NCBI RefSeq assembly: GCF_020281205.1
Contig: NZ_JACXZC010000017.1
Location: 1-63,899 of the forward strand
DNA: 63,899 bases
Direction of reading: 5' to 3'
Source of the DNA: Empedobacter stercoris
Lineage (GTDB): Bacteria > Bacteroidota > Bacteroidia > Flavobacteriales > Weeksellaceae
The translations under genes were made by a program, and so were the position numbers. Within the stretch, counting starts at the first letter, position 1. Each line of letters opens with the position of its first letter. Below the pieces are notes generated by a model that made no database searches, was not told the origin of the DNA, and was given only the letters and a program-made list of their open reading frames with translations. Of this stretch, positions 35,258 through 44,654 are shown one piece after another.

Positions 35258-36586
35258 TTAATCATTTGCCCAGTTCAATCTATCTGCATTATTAAATTGC
35301 CAAGGAGCTCCATTGTTTTCGACATTTGTCATCATCATATTTAACTCTTGTGGCGCAGCAGATTGTTCCATGACTAAATAACGACGCAAATCAACGATGA
35401 TTGATAATGGATCGATATTTACTGGACAAGCTTGTGCACAGGCATTACAAGATGTACACGCCCATAATTCCTCTGGTGTAATGTAATCATTGACAAGCAT
35501 TTTTCCATCATCAACAAACTTCCCATTTGTGTCGATATTTTTACTTACTTCTTCTAAACGATCACGTGTATCCATCATAATTTTACGAGGAGATAGTTTT
35601 TTACCTGTTAAATTTGCTGGACATTCGGCTGTACAACGACCACATTCTGTACATGTATAGGCATTAAGTAATTGCACTCTATTTAAATCAAAAATATCTT
35701 TTGCACCAAATGTTTCAGGTTCGCCTTGTGGTTCAGCGGGTGCTGCATATGGATCTGCATTAGGATCCATCATCATTTTTACCTCATCTGTTACAGCTTG
35801 TAAGTTGTTGAATTCTCCTTTTGGTTCCAATTTAGAAAACCAAGTATTTGGAAAAGCCAAAACGATGTGAAGATGTTTTGAATAATATAAATAATTTAAG
35901 AAAAAGAAAATCCCAATGATGTGAAACCACCAAGCTGCTCTTTCTATAAGTGTAATAAATGTAACATCATCAAACTGACTAATTATTGGGGCTGTTAGCC
36001 AAGATGAGATAGGAAAAGATCCTACTTTTGCATAATGTTCTGCTCCCATTACTTGCAATACTTGATCTGCTCCATTCATTGTAAATAAGGCTAACATAAA
36101 TGCAATTTCCATAATAAGAATATAATTTGCATCGTCTTTTGCCCAACCTTTCATTTCTGGTTTCCAGAAACGTCCAACTTTTACGACATTTCTTCTGAAA
36201 AGGAAAATGATACATGAAATCATAACCAAAAAGGCTAAAATTTCGAAAAATGCAATCATTCCGTTATAGAAACTTCCTAAGAAACTAAGCACACGGTGCG
36301 TTCCAAACACACCATCGATAATAATTTCTAAAACTTCGATGTTGATTAAAACGAAACCTACATATACAAAAATATGCAAGATTCCTGCTAACGGACGTAC
36401 TGTCATTTTACCTTGTCCTAACGCGACACGTGCCATCGTTTTCCATCTTTCAGCTGGATGGTCTAAACGATCAATTTCTTTTCCTAATTTGATATTACGT
36501 ATCAGTTTCTTTACATTTTTTGCAAAGAACCAAATACTCCCAATCATAATTAAGAGAAAAATTACATTTGGAATGTACTTCATCAT
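35258..36586 (-). CDS. Membrane (Fe-S)-binding oxidoreductase with 4Fe-4S dicluster
   Basis: A 442-residue protein. The N-terminal ~270 residues contain about six membrane helices (for example IPNVIFLLIMIGSIWFF, FVYVGFVLINIEVL, IAFFEILAFLVMISCI, IMEIAFMLALFTM, WWFHIIGIFFFLNYLYY), resembling a nitrate-reductase-gamma/HdrE-like b-type unit. The C-terminal part carries two 4Fe-4S motifs, CTECGRCTAECP and CTSCNACAQACP. It is like HdrC/HdrE fusions and would transfer electrons between quinone and the CCG protein two genes downstream. Adjacent MCE and amidase genes upstream share the strand. Two consecutive ATG codons sit at the start. Confidence 0.88.
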   Translation of the reverse strand: MMKYIPNVIFLLIMIGSIWFFAKNVKKLIRNIKLGKEIDRLDHPAERWKTMARVALGQGKMTVRPLAGILHIFVYVGFVLINIEVLEIIIDGVFGTHRVLSFLGSFYNGMIAFFEILAFLVMISCIIFLFRRNVVKVGRFWKPEMKGWAKDDANYILIMEIAFMLALFTMNGADQVLQVMGAEHYAKVGSFPISSWLTAPIISQFDDVTFITLIERAAWWFHIIGIFFFLNYLYYSKHLHIVLAFPNTWFSKLEPKGEFNNLQAVTDEVKMMMDPNADPYAAPAEPQGEPETFGAKDIFDLNRVQLLNAYTCTECGRCTAECPANLTGKKLSPRKIMMDTRDRLEEVSKNIDTNGKFVDDGKMLVNDYITPEELWACTSCNACAQACPVNIDPLSIIVDLRRYLVMEQSAAPQELNMMMTNVENNGAPWQFNNADRLNWAND

Positions 36587-36640
36587 TTTTTATTAGTCTT
36601 TTTTGTGAGTTTTGAGTTTTAATATTTTTTTTAATCCATG

Positions 36641-37615
36641 TTATGGTTGTACTGGTTGTTTTTTACCAAAAACAGAGATATTAACATAGCGACTTGGATT
36701 TTTCTTTAAATCTTCAACCAGCGCATTCATATTTTTAATAGCAGCTTCCAATTCATTGGCAAGCGTTTCATCTTTTGCTAATTTTCCTAAAGATCCTTTT
36801 CCATTGTTCATATCTTCTAACAAGATATTCAAATTATTGGATGCTTTTTCAAAATTTTTGATTATTTGATCCAACTCTAATGCATTCAATTTATCTGCAG
36901 TTTCACCAAATTTATCGACTGTAGCTTTTGCAGAAGCCATTGTTGCGTTTGCATTGTTAAGTGTCGAATTTAATGTTTTTTCATTCGTTTCAATCAAACG
37001 ATTTGCACTATTTGATGTTGCTGTTAATGATTTTGCAGTTTTATCAAACGAATCAATTGTGTGGTTTAAATTTCTCAACATGGCTTTAATATCTTGCTGA
37101 GTTGATGGATCTAATACATTGTTTACACTTCCTAATGTTTGATTAAAGCTTAATAAAACACTGTCCAATTTTGCTTGCGTTGGTGTTAATTGCTTTGACA
37201 AACCGTCTAACATTCCTCCTGCAATTCGTCCTTGTAAAAAATCTCCGTCTTTTGCAATATCTGGTCCGTAATCCAACAATAGCCGAACCTCTGGGCCAGA
37301 CATAATTCCTGGTTCATAAATTTCCGCTACTGTTTTCTTCGAAAACTCGATGTCTTTTTCTACAGAAATCACCACTTCAAAATAAATTGGTTTGGCTGTA
37401 TCTATAATTTTGATTTCTTTCACCTGACCTACTCTCAAACCGTTTACAGAAACAGGTTTTGAAGGTGCTAATCCATTTACATTTTCGTATTTCACTGTAA
37501 ATAAACGTCCTGATGAAAAGATATTTTGTCCTTTCAAAAAATTGAACAACATAAAGAAACCTACTAAGGTTAACAAGGTTATGATTCCAATTTTGAATTC
37601 TTTAGATAATTTCAC
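36641..37615 (-). CDS. MlaD/MCE-domain protein
   Basis: A 324-residue protein with an N-terminal membrane helix (IGIITLLTLVGFFMLFNFL) and an MCE domain at about 36-115 (FTVKYENVNGLAPSKPVSVNG, split as VNGLAPSKPVSVNGLRVGQV). A long helical region with repeated Asn/Leu and SNSANRL segments follows. MCE proteins form rings or tubes that shuttle phospholipids between inner and outer membranes as part of Mla-type transporters. No mlaE/mlaF genes are in the window. It is 59 nt after the amidase gene, and 54 nt before the Fe-S gene, in a likely operon. Confidence 0.9.
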   Translation of the reverse strand: MKLSKEFKIGIITLLTLVGFFMLFNFLKGQNIFSSGRLFTVKYENVNGLAPSKPVSVNGLRVGQVKEIKIIDTAKPIYFEVVISVEKDIEFSKKTVAEIYEPGIMSGPEVRLLLDYGPDIAKDGDFLQGRIAGGMLDGLSKQLTPTQAKLDSVLLSFNQTLGSVNNVLDPSTQQDIKAMLRNLNHTIDSFDKTAKSLTATSNSANRLIETNEKTLNSTLNNANATMASAKATVDKFGETADKLNALELDQIIKNFEKASNNLNILLEDMNNGKGSLGKLAKDETLANELEAAIKNMNALVEDLKKNPSRYVNISVFGKKQPVQP

Positions 37616-37674
37616 TTGATATGATTTTATGCAAAAATAAAATTTAATTTGTAAAGAAACACTTTATATTACGC

Positions 37675-38982
37675 TTACATTGGTTCTTCACCATTAAATG
37701 TAACGATAAACGCATTTCTAAAACCTTTATCTTGAACTTGTTTCAATGTTTTTTGAGCTGCTTCCATTGTTTTATCTGCACCAAAATAATATTTTTGGAG
37801 TCCACCTTCTTTCACCCTCAATACATTTGTAAGTCCATTGAATTTATCGTCTTTATCTCTATATTTTTTATTAGATGTCATGAATTGTACTCGGTAGTTT
37901 TTACCACCTTCTAATTTTTTATTTGTTTCAAATTCAACAATTTTAGCACCTGAAAAACCTTTACGTTTTACTGTTTGCAACAAATCATCTGCTCGGGATT
38001 GTAAATCTGTTTCACCATAATAGTACACATATTTATCTCCTTCTTGAATAACGTCTAAATCTGTTAAACCCCTCAACTGTGGCGACGTGGCAGAAAATTT
38101 CATCTTAGATTCCATTACCTTGATCTTCAATTTTTTTCCTTCTACAGGTTTTTCAACTTTTTTTACAGTTTTAGGTTTTTCTTCCTCATATTCTATTCCA
38201 CTTCTTCGATCGTATTCTTTCTTGAATTGTTTGAACGCTTCATAAATTGTTTGAGAAGACTGCTCTTTTCCTTCGTTAGAGGCTAAATAGTTTCCTTCAT
38301 CATAATTCGAAATAAATCCTAACTCTACCAAAACAGAAGGTGAAGCATTTCCTCTTAAGACGTGAAAATTAGCTTGTTTCACTCCTCTACTTTTTCTGAA
38401 ATCTCGGTTTACAAAACCTTTTTCGACTAAATCTGCAAAACGAATCGATTGCTCTTTATAAGCTGCATTCATAATTTCGAAAGCAATAACAGCCTCAGGA
38501 TCATTTGGATTAAATTTTTCGTAACGTTCTTGATCTTTTTCTAAAAACACAACTGAGTTCTCGCGTTTCGATACTTCGTCTGTTTCGTTTGATCTTTTCA
38601 ATCCCATCACAAATGTTTCTGTACCCGTCGCACTTTTATTATCAGCCGAATTACAATGAATGGAAACAAATAAATTTGCATGATTATCATTCGAAATTTT
38701 TGTACGTTCCCACAATTCTAAAAAAACATCTGTATCGCGTGTTAAAATAACTTTAACATCTTTGTGATTTTTCTTTATTAATTCTGCTAATCTTTTCGAA
38801 ACATCTAACGTGATATTCTTTTCATAATCAGCGACTCCCCTTGCTCCAACATCTTTACCACCATGACCAGCATCTATAACAATTACAAAATTTTGTTTTT
38901 TTTGAGCAAATGAAAGTGTAGAAAATACCAACATCATCGCAAAAAATAAATACTTTTGTATGTTAATCATTTTTAAACTCAT
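37675..38982 (-). CDS. N-acetylmuramoyl-L-alanine amidase with SPOR-like repeats
   Basis: A 435-residue cell-wall amidase (AmiC-like, Amidase_3). The signal peptide ends TLSFAQ. Zinc-binding residues: His in IDAGHGGKDVGARG, Glu in the ENSVV-containing helix region, and the second His in SIHCNSAD. The family signature VLVELGFISNYDE carries the catalytic Glu. The C-terminal region after about residue 270 contains two SPOR-like repeats (for example QLRGLTDLDVIQEGDKYVYYYG, given here as LTDLDVIQEGDKYVYYYG, and FNGLTNVLRVKEGGLQKYYFG). Thus septal peptidoglycan binding is likely. The start is 27 nt from divergent lptD. An in-frame ATG at 38970 is an alternative start. Confidence 0.9.
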   Translation of the reverse strand: MSLKMINIQKYLFFAMMLVFSTLSFAQKKQNFVIVIDAGHGGKDVGARGVADYEKNITLDVSKRLAELIKKNHKDVKVILTRDTDVFLELWERTKISNDNHANLFVSIHCNSADNKSATGTETFVMGLKRSNETDEVSKRENSVVFLEKDQERYEKFNPNDPEAVIAFEIMNAAYKEQSIRFADLVEKGFVNRDFRKSRGVKQANFHVLRGNASPSVLVELGFISNYDEGNYLASNEGKEQSSQTIYEAFKQFKKEYDRRSGIEYEEEKPKTVKKVEKPVEGKKLKIKVMESKMKFSATSPQLRGLTDLDVIQEGDKYVYYYGETDLQSRADDLLQTVKRKGFSGAKIVEFETNKKLEGGKNYRVQFMTSNKKYRDKDDKFNGLTNVLRVKEGGLQKYYFGADKTMEAAQKTLKQVQDKGFRNAFIVTFNGEEPM

Positions 38983-38986
38983 ACTA

Positions 38987-38994
38987 TAGGTTTG
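38987..38994 (+). promoter_or_regulatory. Predicted lptD promoter -7 element
   Basis: TAGGTTTG matches TAnnTTTG in the 27-bp divergent space and would give a leader of about 10 nt before the TTG start at 39010, supporting that start. Confidence 0.45.
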
Positions 38995-39009
38995 TTTTTT
39001 TGATTAATT

Positions 39010-41655
39010 TTGACGCAATTTATAAAAAATAAGTTTTTCAATTTGTTTACAAAGGCAATTAAATCGATTTTATTTTTTAGTCCAGTTATGGTTTGCACCA
39101 TTTCTTTTGGGCAAGTTAAGCAAAATAATAACGATAAAGATCACTCTAAAATTGTTTCTGATTCTGTGAAATTAGATACGATTATCCCTGTAAAAGAGAA
39201 ATTAGAGTTTGTAGTAGAGCACAGTTCTGAAGATGAAATTCATAACCGTAAAAAACGTATGACTTACCTTTTGCGTAAGGCACATGTTGTTTATGGTGAC
39301 ATGACTATTGATGCCGATTACATAGAATTAAACTGGGATACGGGTGATGTATATGCCGAAGGTAAACGTGATTCTATTGGTAACATTATTGAAAAAACGA
39401 AGTTTACACAAGGTCAACAAGAAATTTTGCAAGATGCTTTCAAAGTAAATTTCAAAACGAAAGTCGGAATTGCGTATAACATTCGCATGACACAAGAAGA
39501 AGGAATTATTATTGCTGATAAAGCCAAGCGCGTCAACGATTCGGTTATGTTATTGAAACGTGCTGATTTTACAACGGATACTTATTTTAAAGAAGGAAAA
39601 GATACACGTCCAGATTATTTTCTTCGTGCCAAAGAAGGAAAAATGATTGATAAAAATGGTAAGAAAACCTTGATTACCGGACCTATTAATATGTGGATTT
39701 ATGATGTTCCTACCCCTTTAGCATTACCATTTGGGTATATTCCAGCAATGGGCGCAAAACGTGCAGCTGGAATCTTAATGCCACGTCCAGGTGAACGTAC
39801 AAATCTTGGTTTCTTTATCGAAGATTTAGGTTTTTATGTTCCATTTGGTGATAATTTCGATTTAAAACTTTCTGGAGATATTTACACAAAAGGTAGTTGG
39901 GCAGCGAGAGCTGAATCGAATTATAAAAAACGTTATAAATACAATGGTAGACTATCGGCAAATGTAGAAAATCGATTAACTGGAATTAAAGGAATTACAG
40001 ATGGAGCAAATGCATTCTCTAAACAAAATCTGTTTGGTGTAATGTGGTCGCATAGTCAAGATCCTAAAGCAAATCCGTATTGGTTATTCAACGCAAATGT
40101 CAACTTTTCGAGTTCAAAATACTACCGAGAATCTGTACGAAATCAGTACATTAATACAGGAGATGTTTTCACAAATAATGTCAACTCATCTATTAACTTG
40201 ACGAAGAACTTTGAGAACGCACCCTTAACAGCTCAATTGAGTATGTCGCATTCTCAGAACTACAATACGGGTGATATTAACATTGCATTTCCTCGTCTTA
40301 ACTTAACCATGTCTCGTATTTTTCCATTTGCAAAGAAAAATATGCCAAAAGAAGGTTTATTACAAAACCTTGGACTAACGTATAGTATGCAAGCTGGAAA
40401 CGAAGTGAACACAAATGATAACGATATTTTCACAGATAAAATGTGGAAAGAACAAATGCGTATGGGTGCAAATCACAAAATTGGTTTACAGACAGGAATA
40501 ACACTTGCTAATTATTTTCCATTAACCTTATCATCAGATTACAATGAAGTTTGGGGTGATAATCGTTTAATTAAACGTTACAATTCAGTGAATGGAAAAA
40601 TTGAAGACACAACTTTAAAAGAATTTAATTCGTATCGAACATTTAATTTCAATGCTTCTGTTTCAACGAATATTTATGGCTTATACCTTAATCCTAACAA
40701 AGATGCTAAAATCTTAGGTATTCAACATGTGATTACGCCTTCAATTGGCTATAGTTACACACCAGATTTTCAAGGTGAGTCTTGGGGATATTACAAAGCT
40801 TACAAAGATCAAAATCAAGAAGAAATATGGTACAATCAATACCAAGACATGTTGTATGGTGTAGGAATTCCAGGATTGACTAATTCCTTAAATTTTGGAC
40901 TTTCGAACAATTTAGAGATGAAAGTAAAAAATGATAATGATCCGAAAGGTTTCAAAAAAGTAAAGATTTTTGAATACTTACGTTTAAGTTCATCCTATAA
41001 TTTTTCTGCAGAAGAATTCAAACTTTCTCCTATAAATATTAATGGAATGACTTCTTTATTTGACCGAAAAGTTAATGTTCAATTTTCATCAACCGTAAAT
41101 CCATACAAAATTAGACGCTACATCAATGCTTCTGGTAATGAAGTTGCAGAATATGTTGACAAAATGGGATTAGGAGATCTTCGTATTTCGAATATGACAT
41201 TAGGAACTGGATATACATTTGACAACAGTACATTTGGTGGAAAAGGTTTCGATGCCAAGAACTATAAAAAAAGAGGAACCGTACGTGACGAAAATTTCTA
41301 TTACGACAGCGATAATTACGCACAATTCGCTATTCCATGGAGTTTAACGGCTAACATCAGCTATAACTACACAAAAGGAACACAGCGAAAAGGAGATAGC
41401 ACAGGTTCTATTGCATTGAATGGTAAAATCTCTCCAACACCTTATTGGGCAATTTCAGCTAACGCTACATACGATTTTATTACGAATGAGATCACCTATG
41501 TTCGTTTCGGATTTGAACGAGATTTACGTAGTTTTACTTTATCGTTTAACTGGACTCCAATGGGAACTTACAAAAGTTATGATTTCTTCATCGGAATCAA
41601 AGCTTCGATCCTACAAGATTTGAAGTATAACGACAGATCAAGACTTAATTACTAA
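39010..41655 (+). CDS. lptD: LPS assembly protein LptD
   Basis: An 881-residue outer-membrane protein that, with LptE, inserts lipopolysaccharide into the outer leaflet. The N-terminal ~250 residues form an OstA/LptA-like domain (VYGDMTIDADYIELNWDTGDVYAEG, seen as IDADYIELNWDTGDVYAEG), and the rest is the LptD beta-barrel rich in aromatic strands. The signal peptide, near residues 15-35 (FFSPVMVCTISFGQ), sits deeper than usual because I begin at TTG 39010; a -7 box just upstream favours that start. Downstream is ridA after 12 nt. The amidase-lptD-ridA neighbourhood is common in Flavobacteriia. Confidence 0.9.
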   Translation: MTQFIKNKFFNLFTKAIKSILFFSPVMVCTISFGQVKQNNNDKDHSKIVSDSVKLDTIIPVKEKLEFVVEHSSEDEIHNRKKRMTYLLRKAHVVYGDMTIDADYIELNWDTGDVYAEGKRDSIGNIIEKTKFTQGQQEILQDAFKVNFKTKVGIAYNIRMTQEEGIIIADKAKRVNDSVMLLKRADFTTDTYFKEGKDTRPDYFLRAKEGKMIDKNGKKTLITGPINMWIYDVPTPLALPFGYIPAMGAKRAAGILMPRPGERTNLGFFIEDLGFYVPFGDNFDLKLSGDIYTKGSWAARAESNYKKRYKYNGRLSANVENRLTGIKGITDGANAFSKQNLFGVMWSHSQDPKANPYWLFNANVNFSSSKYYRESVRNQYINTGDVFTNNVNSSINLTKNFENAPLTAQLSMSHSQNYNTGDINIAFPRLNLTMSRIFPFAKKNMPKEGLLQNLGLTYSMQAGNEVNTNDNDIFTDKMWKEQMRMGANHKIGLQTGITLANYFPLTLSSDYNEVWGDNRLIKRYNSVNGKIEDTTLKEFNSYRTFNFNASVSTNIYGLYLNPNKDAKILGIQHVITPSIGYSYTPDFQGESWGYYKAYKDQNQEEIWYNQYQDMLYGVGIPGLTNSLNFGLSNNLEMKVKNDNDPKGFKKVKIFEYLRLSSSYNFSAEEFKLSPININGMTSLFDRKVNVQFSSTVNPYKIRRYINASGNEVAEYVDKMGLGDLRISNMTLGTGYTFDNSTFGGKGFDAKNYKKRGTVRDENFYYDSDNYAQFAIPWSLTANISYNYTKGTQRKGDSTGSIALNGKISPTPYWAISANATYDFITNEITYVRFGFERDLRSFTLSFNWTPMGTYKSYDFFIGIKASILQDLKYNDRSRLNY

Positions 41656-41667
41656 AAATATCAAAAC

Positions 41668-42054
41668 ATGAAAAAACAAATTATTCATACGAACAAAGCG
41701 CCACAAGCTATCGGACCATATTCGCAAGGAGTAAAATACAATGGTTTTCTTTACACTTCAGGACAAATTCCTTTTAATGTAGAGAAAAACGAATTAGTAA
41801 CATCAAGCATTCAAGACGAAGTACACCAAGTCATGAAAAACGTTATCGCTATTCTTGAAGAAGGCGGCACAACAATAGATAATGTTGTAAAAACAACAAT
41901 TTTCGTAAAAGATTTAAACGATTTTAATGCCGTAAATGAAGTGTATGCTTCTTATTTCAATGATACAAATTACCCTGCGCGAGAATGTGTAGAAGTTGCT
42001 CGTTTACCCCGCGATGTAAATGTAGAAATATCTGTAATTGCGATTGCAGACTAA
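41668..42054 (+). CDS. ridA: RidA family 2-iminobutanoate/2-iminopropanoate deaminase
   Basis: A 128-residue enzyme that hydrolyses reactive imines/enamines made by PLP enzymes such as threonine dehydratase. Signatures: IHTNKAPQAIGPYSQGVKY, TSGQIPF, and the catalytic Arg in YPARECVEVARLPRDVNVEI. The conserved Arg (YPAR) marks the archetypal RidA subfamily. Length matches the trimer-forming family. It begins 12 nt after lptD and is likely in the same transcript; no functional link with LPS is implied. Confidence 0.95.
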   Translation: MKKQIIHTNKAPQAIGPYSQGVKYNGFLYTSGQIPFNVEKNELVTSSIQDEVHQVMKNVIAILEEGGTTIDNVVKTTIFVKDLNDFNAVNEVYASYFNDTNYPARECVEVARLPRDVNVEISVIAIAD

Positions 42055-42063
42055 TAAATAATT

Positions 42064-42540
42064 ATGCTTAAAGACAAAACTGTATTAAGAAACACTATTG
42101 CTGTAATTGTAGGATTAATTGTCATCTATGCAATTCTTCAATTTGGACTTATATACAATGCGAACAGATTACATTGGGATGATAAAATTTTCCCTGAATG
42201 GCGACATGTCATCAAATACTTTTCGCACGGAGAAGGAAAAAATTTTAAAGTTCAATTCTTTGGATCAATGTTAGCAATTAGCGGAATTGCTGCTTTAGTT
42301 GGAGGTGTCATCACCGCATTACTTGTAAAAAGAGCAAAACAAGCCTACACCATGTTTGTCGGTTTTATTGTTTTAATCGTAGCATTAGGTGATGTATTAT
42401 TCACACCATATCACCCAACTTGGTACGAAATTGCTATTTGTCCTGTTTTATTCTTTTCATCATGGATTGGAGGTTTAATTGTAGATTTGATTTACAAAAA
42501 GTTTTTCAAAAAACACAAACCATCAAGCCAATCTTATTAA
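42064..42540 (+). CDS. Hypothetical four-helix membrane protein
   Basis: A 158-residue protein with four predicted membrane helices (about 11-31, 66-88, 94-112 and 120-141), a periplasmic/cytoplasmic polar loop of 35 residues (NANRLHWDDKIFPEWRHV) between the first two, and a basic tail ending KKHKPSSQSY. It starts 9 nt after ridA and ends 9 nt before pdxA, so it is embedded in their operon. No family was recognised. Confidence 0.75.
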   Translation: MLKDKTVLRNTIAVIVGLIVIYAILQFGLIYNANRLHWDDKIFPEWRHVIKYFSHGEGKNFKVQFFGSMLAISGIAALVGGVITALLVKRAKQAYTMFVGFIVLIVALGDVLFTPYHPTWYEIAICPVLFFSSWIGGLIVDLIYKKFFKKHKPSSQSY

Positions 42541-42549
42541 AATTAAATT

Positions 42550-43623
42550 ATGTCTGAAAAAGATAGAAAACCAAGAGTTGCCATTTCGATTGGCGATTAT
42601 AATGGAGTTGGAATAGAAGTTATTCTAAAAACTCTACAAGAAAAAGAAATGACAGAGTTTTTTACTCCTGTTATTTTTGGCTCAACAAAACTCTTATCTT
42701 ACCAAAAAGATAAATTAAAATTTGACCGAATCAATTTTCAAGGCATTCAAGATGCAAGTCAAATTGTTGACGGTAAAATAAACGTTGTTAATCTTTGGAA
42801 AGATCAAATCGATGTTCATTTTGGTAAAATAACCAAAGAAGCTGGCGAACATGCTTATCAATCTCTAAAAGCTGCAACACAATCTGTAACAGATGGCTTT
42901 ACTGATGTTTTAGTAACCGCTCCTATAAACAAAGACAATATTCAGTCCGAAGATTTTAATTTTCCTGGACATACAGAATTTTTGGGTGCAGTTTGGGGAG
43001 GAAAACCCTTAATGTTTCTGGTTTCAGAAAAACTAAAAGTCGGTTTGGTTACACAACACATTCCAATAGGTGAAGTAGCAAAAAACATTCATACAAAATC
43101 TGTTTACGCTAAAATTCAACAAATTCATAAAAGTTTAGTAGAAGATTATGCAATTTCAAAACCAAAAATTGCAGTTCTTGGACTTAACCCTCACGCTGGT
43201 GATAATGGTTTGTTGGGTTCTGAAGAAAAAGAAATTATTTCTCCTGTTATCGAACGATGTATCAACGAAAATCAATTGGTCTTCGGCCCTTATTCAGCTG
43301 ACAGCTTTTTTAGTCCCCATAATTTAGATGCATTTGATGCTGTTTTAGCAATGTATCACGATCAAGGTTTGGTAGCCTTCAAAACCATTAGTTTTGATGA
43401 AGGTGTAAATTATACAGCTGGATTAAAATTTGTTCGTACCTCTCCTGATCATGGAACAGCTTACGATATTGCAGGAAAAGGAATTGCAAACGAAGAATCT
43501 TTTAAAGAAGCTATTTTTACAGCAATTGAATTGTTCAAAAACCGAAACGAATATCAAGAGTTAACTAAAAATGTATTGCAACATATTCCTCTAAAACTAG
43601 AGAAAGGCGATAATAAAGAATAA
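42550..43623 (+). CDS. pdxA: 4-hydroxythreonine-4-phosphate dehydrogenase
   Basis: Oxidises 4-phosphohydroxy-L-threonine to 3-amino-1-hydroxyacetone phosphate (after decarboxylation) in the DXP-dependent pyridoxal-5-phosphate pathway. Signatures are VAISIGDYNGVGIEVI (typical GDPxGIGPE, here GDYNGVGIE), FPGHTEFL (metal His), LNPHAGDNGLLG, and AMYHDQGLVAFK. Length 357 is slightly long for the family (~330). It follows the small membrane protein after 9 nt. No other pdx gene is adjacent. Confidence 0.95.
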   Translation: MSEKDRKPRVAISIGDYNGVGIEVILKTLQEKEMTEFFTPVIFGSTKLLSYQKDKLKFDRINFQGIQDASQIVDGKINVVNLWKDQIDVHFGKITKEAGEHAYQSLKAATQSVTDGFTDVLVTAPINKDNIQSEDFNFPGHTEFLGAVWGGKPLMFLVSEKLKVGLVTQHIPIGEVAKNIHTKSVYAKIQQIHKSLVEDYAISKPKIAVLGLNPHAGDNGLLGSEEKEIISPVIERCINENQLVFGPYSADSFFSPHNLDAFDAVLAMYHDQGLVAFKTISFDEGVNYTAGLKFVRTSPDHGTAYDIAGKGIANEESFKEAIFTAIELFKNRNEYQELTKNVLQHIPLKLEKGDNKE

Positions 43624-43671
43624 AAAATTAAAATAAGTTGTAAAGAGCTATTAATTTTAAATAAATTAGAT

Positions 43672-43679
43672 TATCTTTG
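43672..43679 (+). promoter_or_regulatory. Predicted DUF177-rpmF promoter -7 element
   Basis: TATCTTTG matches TAnnTTTG and ends 16 nt before the DUF177 gene's ATG. Confidence 0.5.
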
Positions 43680-43695
43680 CACACCTTTTTGTGGT

Positions 43696-44277
43696 ATGGA
43701 CAAGTTGAAAAATTATAATATTATATTTACAAGCTTGCCTTTTGGTAAGAGTAATTTTACGTTCGAATTATCACAATCGTTCTTTGATTTATTTGAAATT
43801 GAGCAAGATTTTGAAAATCCTACGATGATTGCATCAATCATTTTAGATAAAAAATCAACAATGCTCGAGTTAGAAATTAGCTTAAAAGGAAACATTACTG
43901 TTCCTTGCGATTTAACTGGAGAATTGTTTCAGCAAGAAATTTCGAATAATGCAGAATTAATTGTTAAATTTGGCGACGAGTTTGACGATACTGATTTTGA
44001 AATTTGGGTTATTCCTCGTGAAGAATACCAAATCAACCTTGCACAAATTCTTTATGAATTAGCAATGTTATCAGTACCAACAAAACGAATTCATCCTGAT
44101 GTTTTAAATGGAGAAAGTAATTCTGAAATGATAGACTTACTTGATCAGTATAGCATTTACGAATTAGACGAAGATGCAGAAAACGATGAGGATGAGGATG
44201 ACAACGATAATGGTGATGTCGACGATAATGACGACATTGATCCACGTTGGGCAAAATTGAAAGATTTGAAACCTTAA
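43696..44277 (+). CDS. yceD: DUF177 (YceD-like) protein
   Basis: A 193-residue protein of the YceD/DUF177 family. The typical central segments (NITVPCDLTGELFQQEI, containing the C-x-L-x-G-x-F pattern) are present. The C-terminal ~35 residues are strongly acidic (DEDAENDEDEDDNDNGDVDD), then IDPRWAKLKDL, the conserved end of the family. YceD proteins are encoded next to rpmF in most bacteria and have been linked to 23S rRNA accumulation/ribosome assembly; the exact role is not settled. It is 54 nt upstream of rpmF. Confidence 0.9.
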   Translation: MDKLKNYNIIFTSLPFGKSNFTFELSQSFFDLFEIEQDFENPTMIASIILDKKSTMLELEISLKGNITVPCDLTGELFQQEISNNAELIVKFGDEFDDTDFEIWVIPREEYQINLAQILYELAMLSVPTKRIHPDVLNGESNSEMIDLLDQYSIYELDEDAENDEDEDDNDNGDVDDNDDIDPRWAKLKDLKP

Positions 44278-44331
44278 TTGGTTTTTATTATTAAAATAAA
44301 TTATAGAAATAAAGAAAAAAAGTAGTTAGAT

Positions 44332-44529
44332 ATGGCACATCCTAAGAGAAGACAGTCGTCAACAAGAAGAGATAAACGTAGAACACACTACAAAATCGAA
44401 GCTCCTCAATTAGCAATCGATAAAACAACTGGTGAAGCACATTTATACCACAGAGCTCATTGGTCTGACGGGAAATTATACTACAAAGGAAAAGTAGTAT
44501 TAGAAAAAGTACAAGAAGTTACTGAATAA
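44332..44529 (+). CDS. rpmF: 50S ribosomal protein L32
   Basis: A 65-residue ribosomal protein with the highly basic N-terminus [20 protein letters not shown]. The Cys residues of zinc-binding (C+) L32 variants are absent, so this is a zinc-free type, usual for this group. The terminal EEV-like segment continues to VQEVTE. It follows yceD after 54 nt and precedes accB after a terminator, the canonical order yceD-rpmF seen across bacteria. Confidence 0.97.
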   Translation: MAHPKRRQSSTRRDKRRTHYKIEAPQLAIDKTTGEAHLYHRAHWSDGKLYYKGKVVLEKVQEVTE

Positions 44530-44550
44530 TATAATCTTATAAAGATTTTG

Positions 44551-44577
44551 AAGCTGTTTCTATAAAAGAAACAGCTT
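44551..44577 (+). terminator. Terminator after rpmF
   Basis: AAGCTGTTTCT (44551-44561) pairs with AGAAACAGCTT (44567-44577) and is followed by an exceptionally long T tract. Confidence 0.9.
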
Positions 44578-44595
44578 TTTTTATTTTTTTTTCAA

Positions 44596-44603
44596 TACCT
44601 TTG
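44596..44603 (+). promoter_or_regulatory. Predicted accBC promoter -7 element
   Basis: TACCTTTG matches TAnnTTTG, 51 nt before the accB ATG. Confidence 0.45.
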
Positions 44604-44654
44604 AAATCGTTTTATTAAAACAAACATAAAGGTCAAATAAAAAAACCGCATTAT

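Noticed and set aside
43696-44277. Acidic tail of the DUF177 protein as a frameshift artefact
   Set aside because: The frame is continuous and the family's conserved terminal IDPRW segment follows the acidic run.
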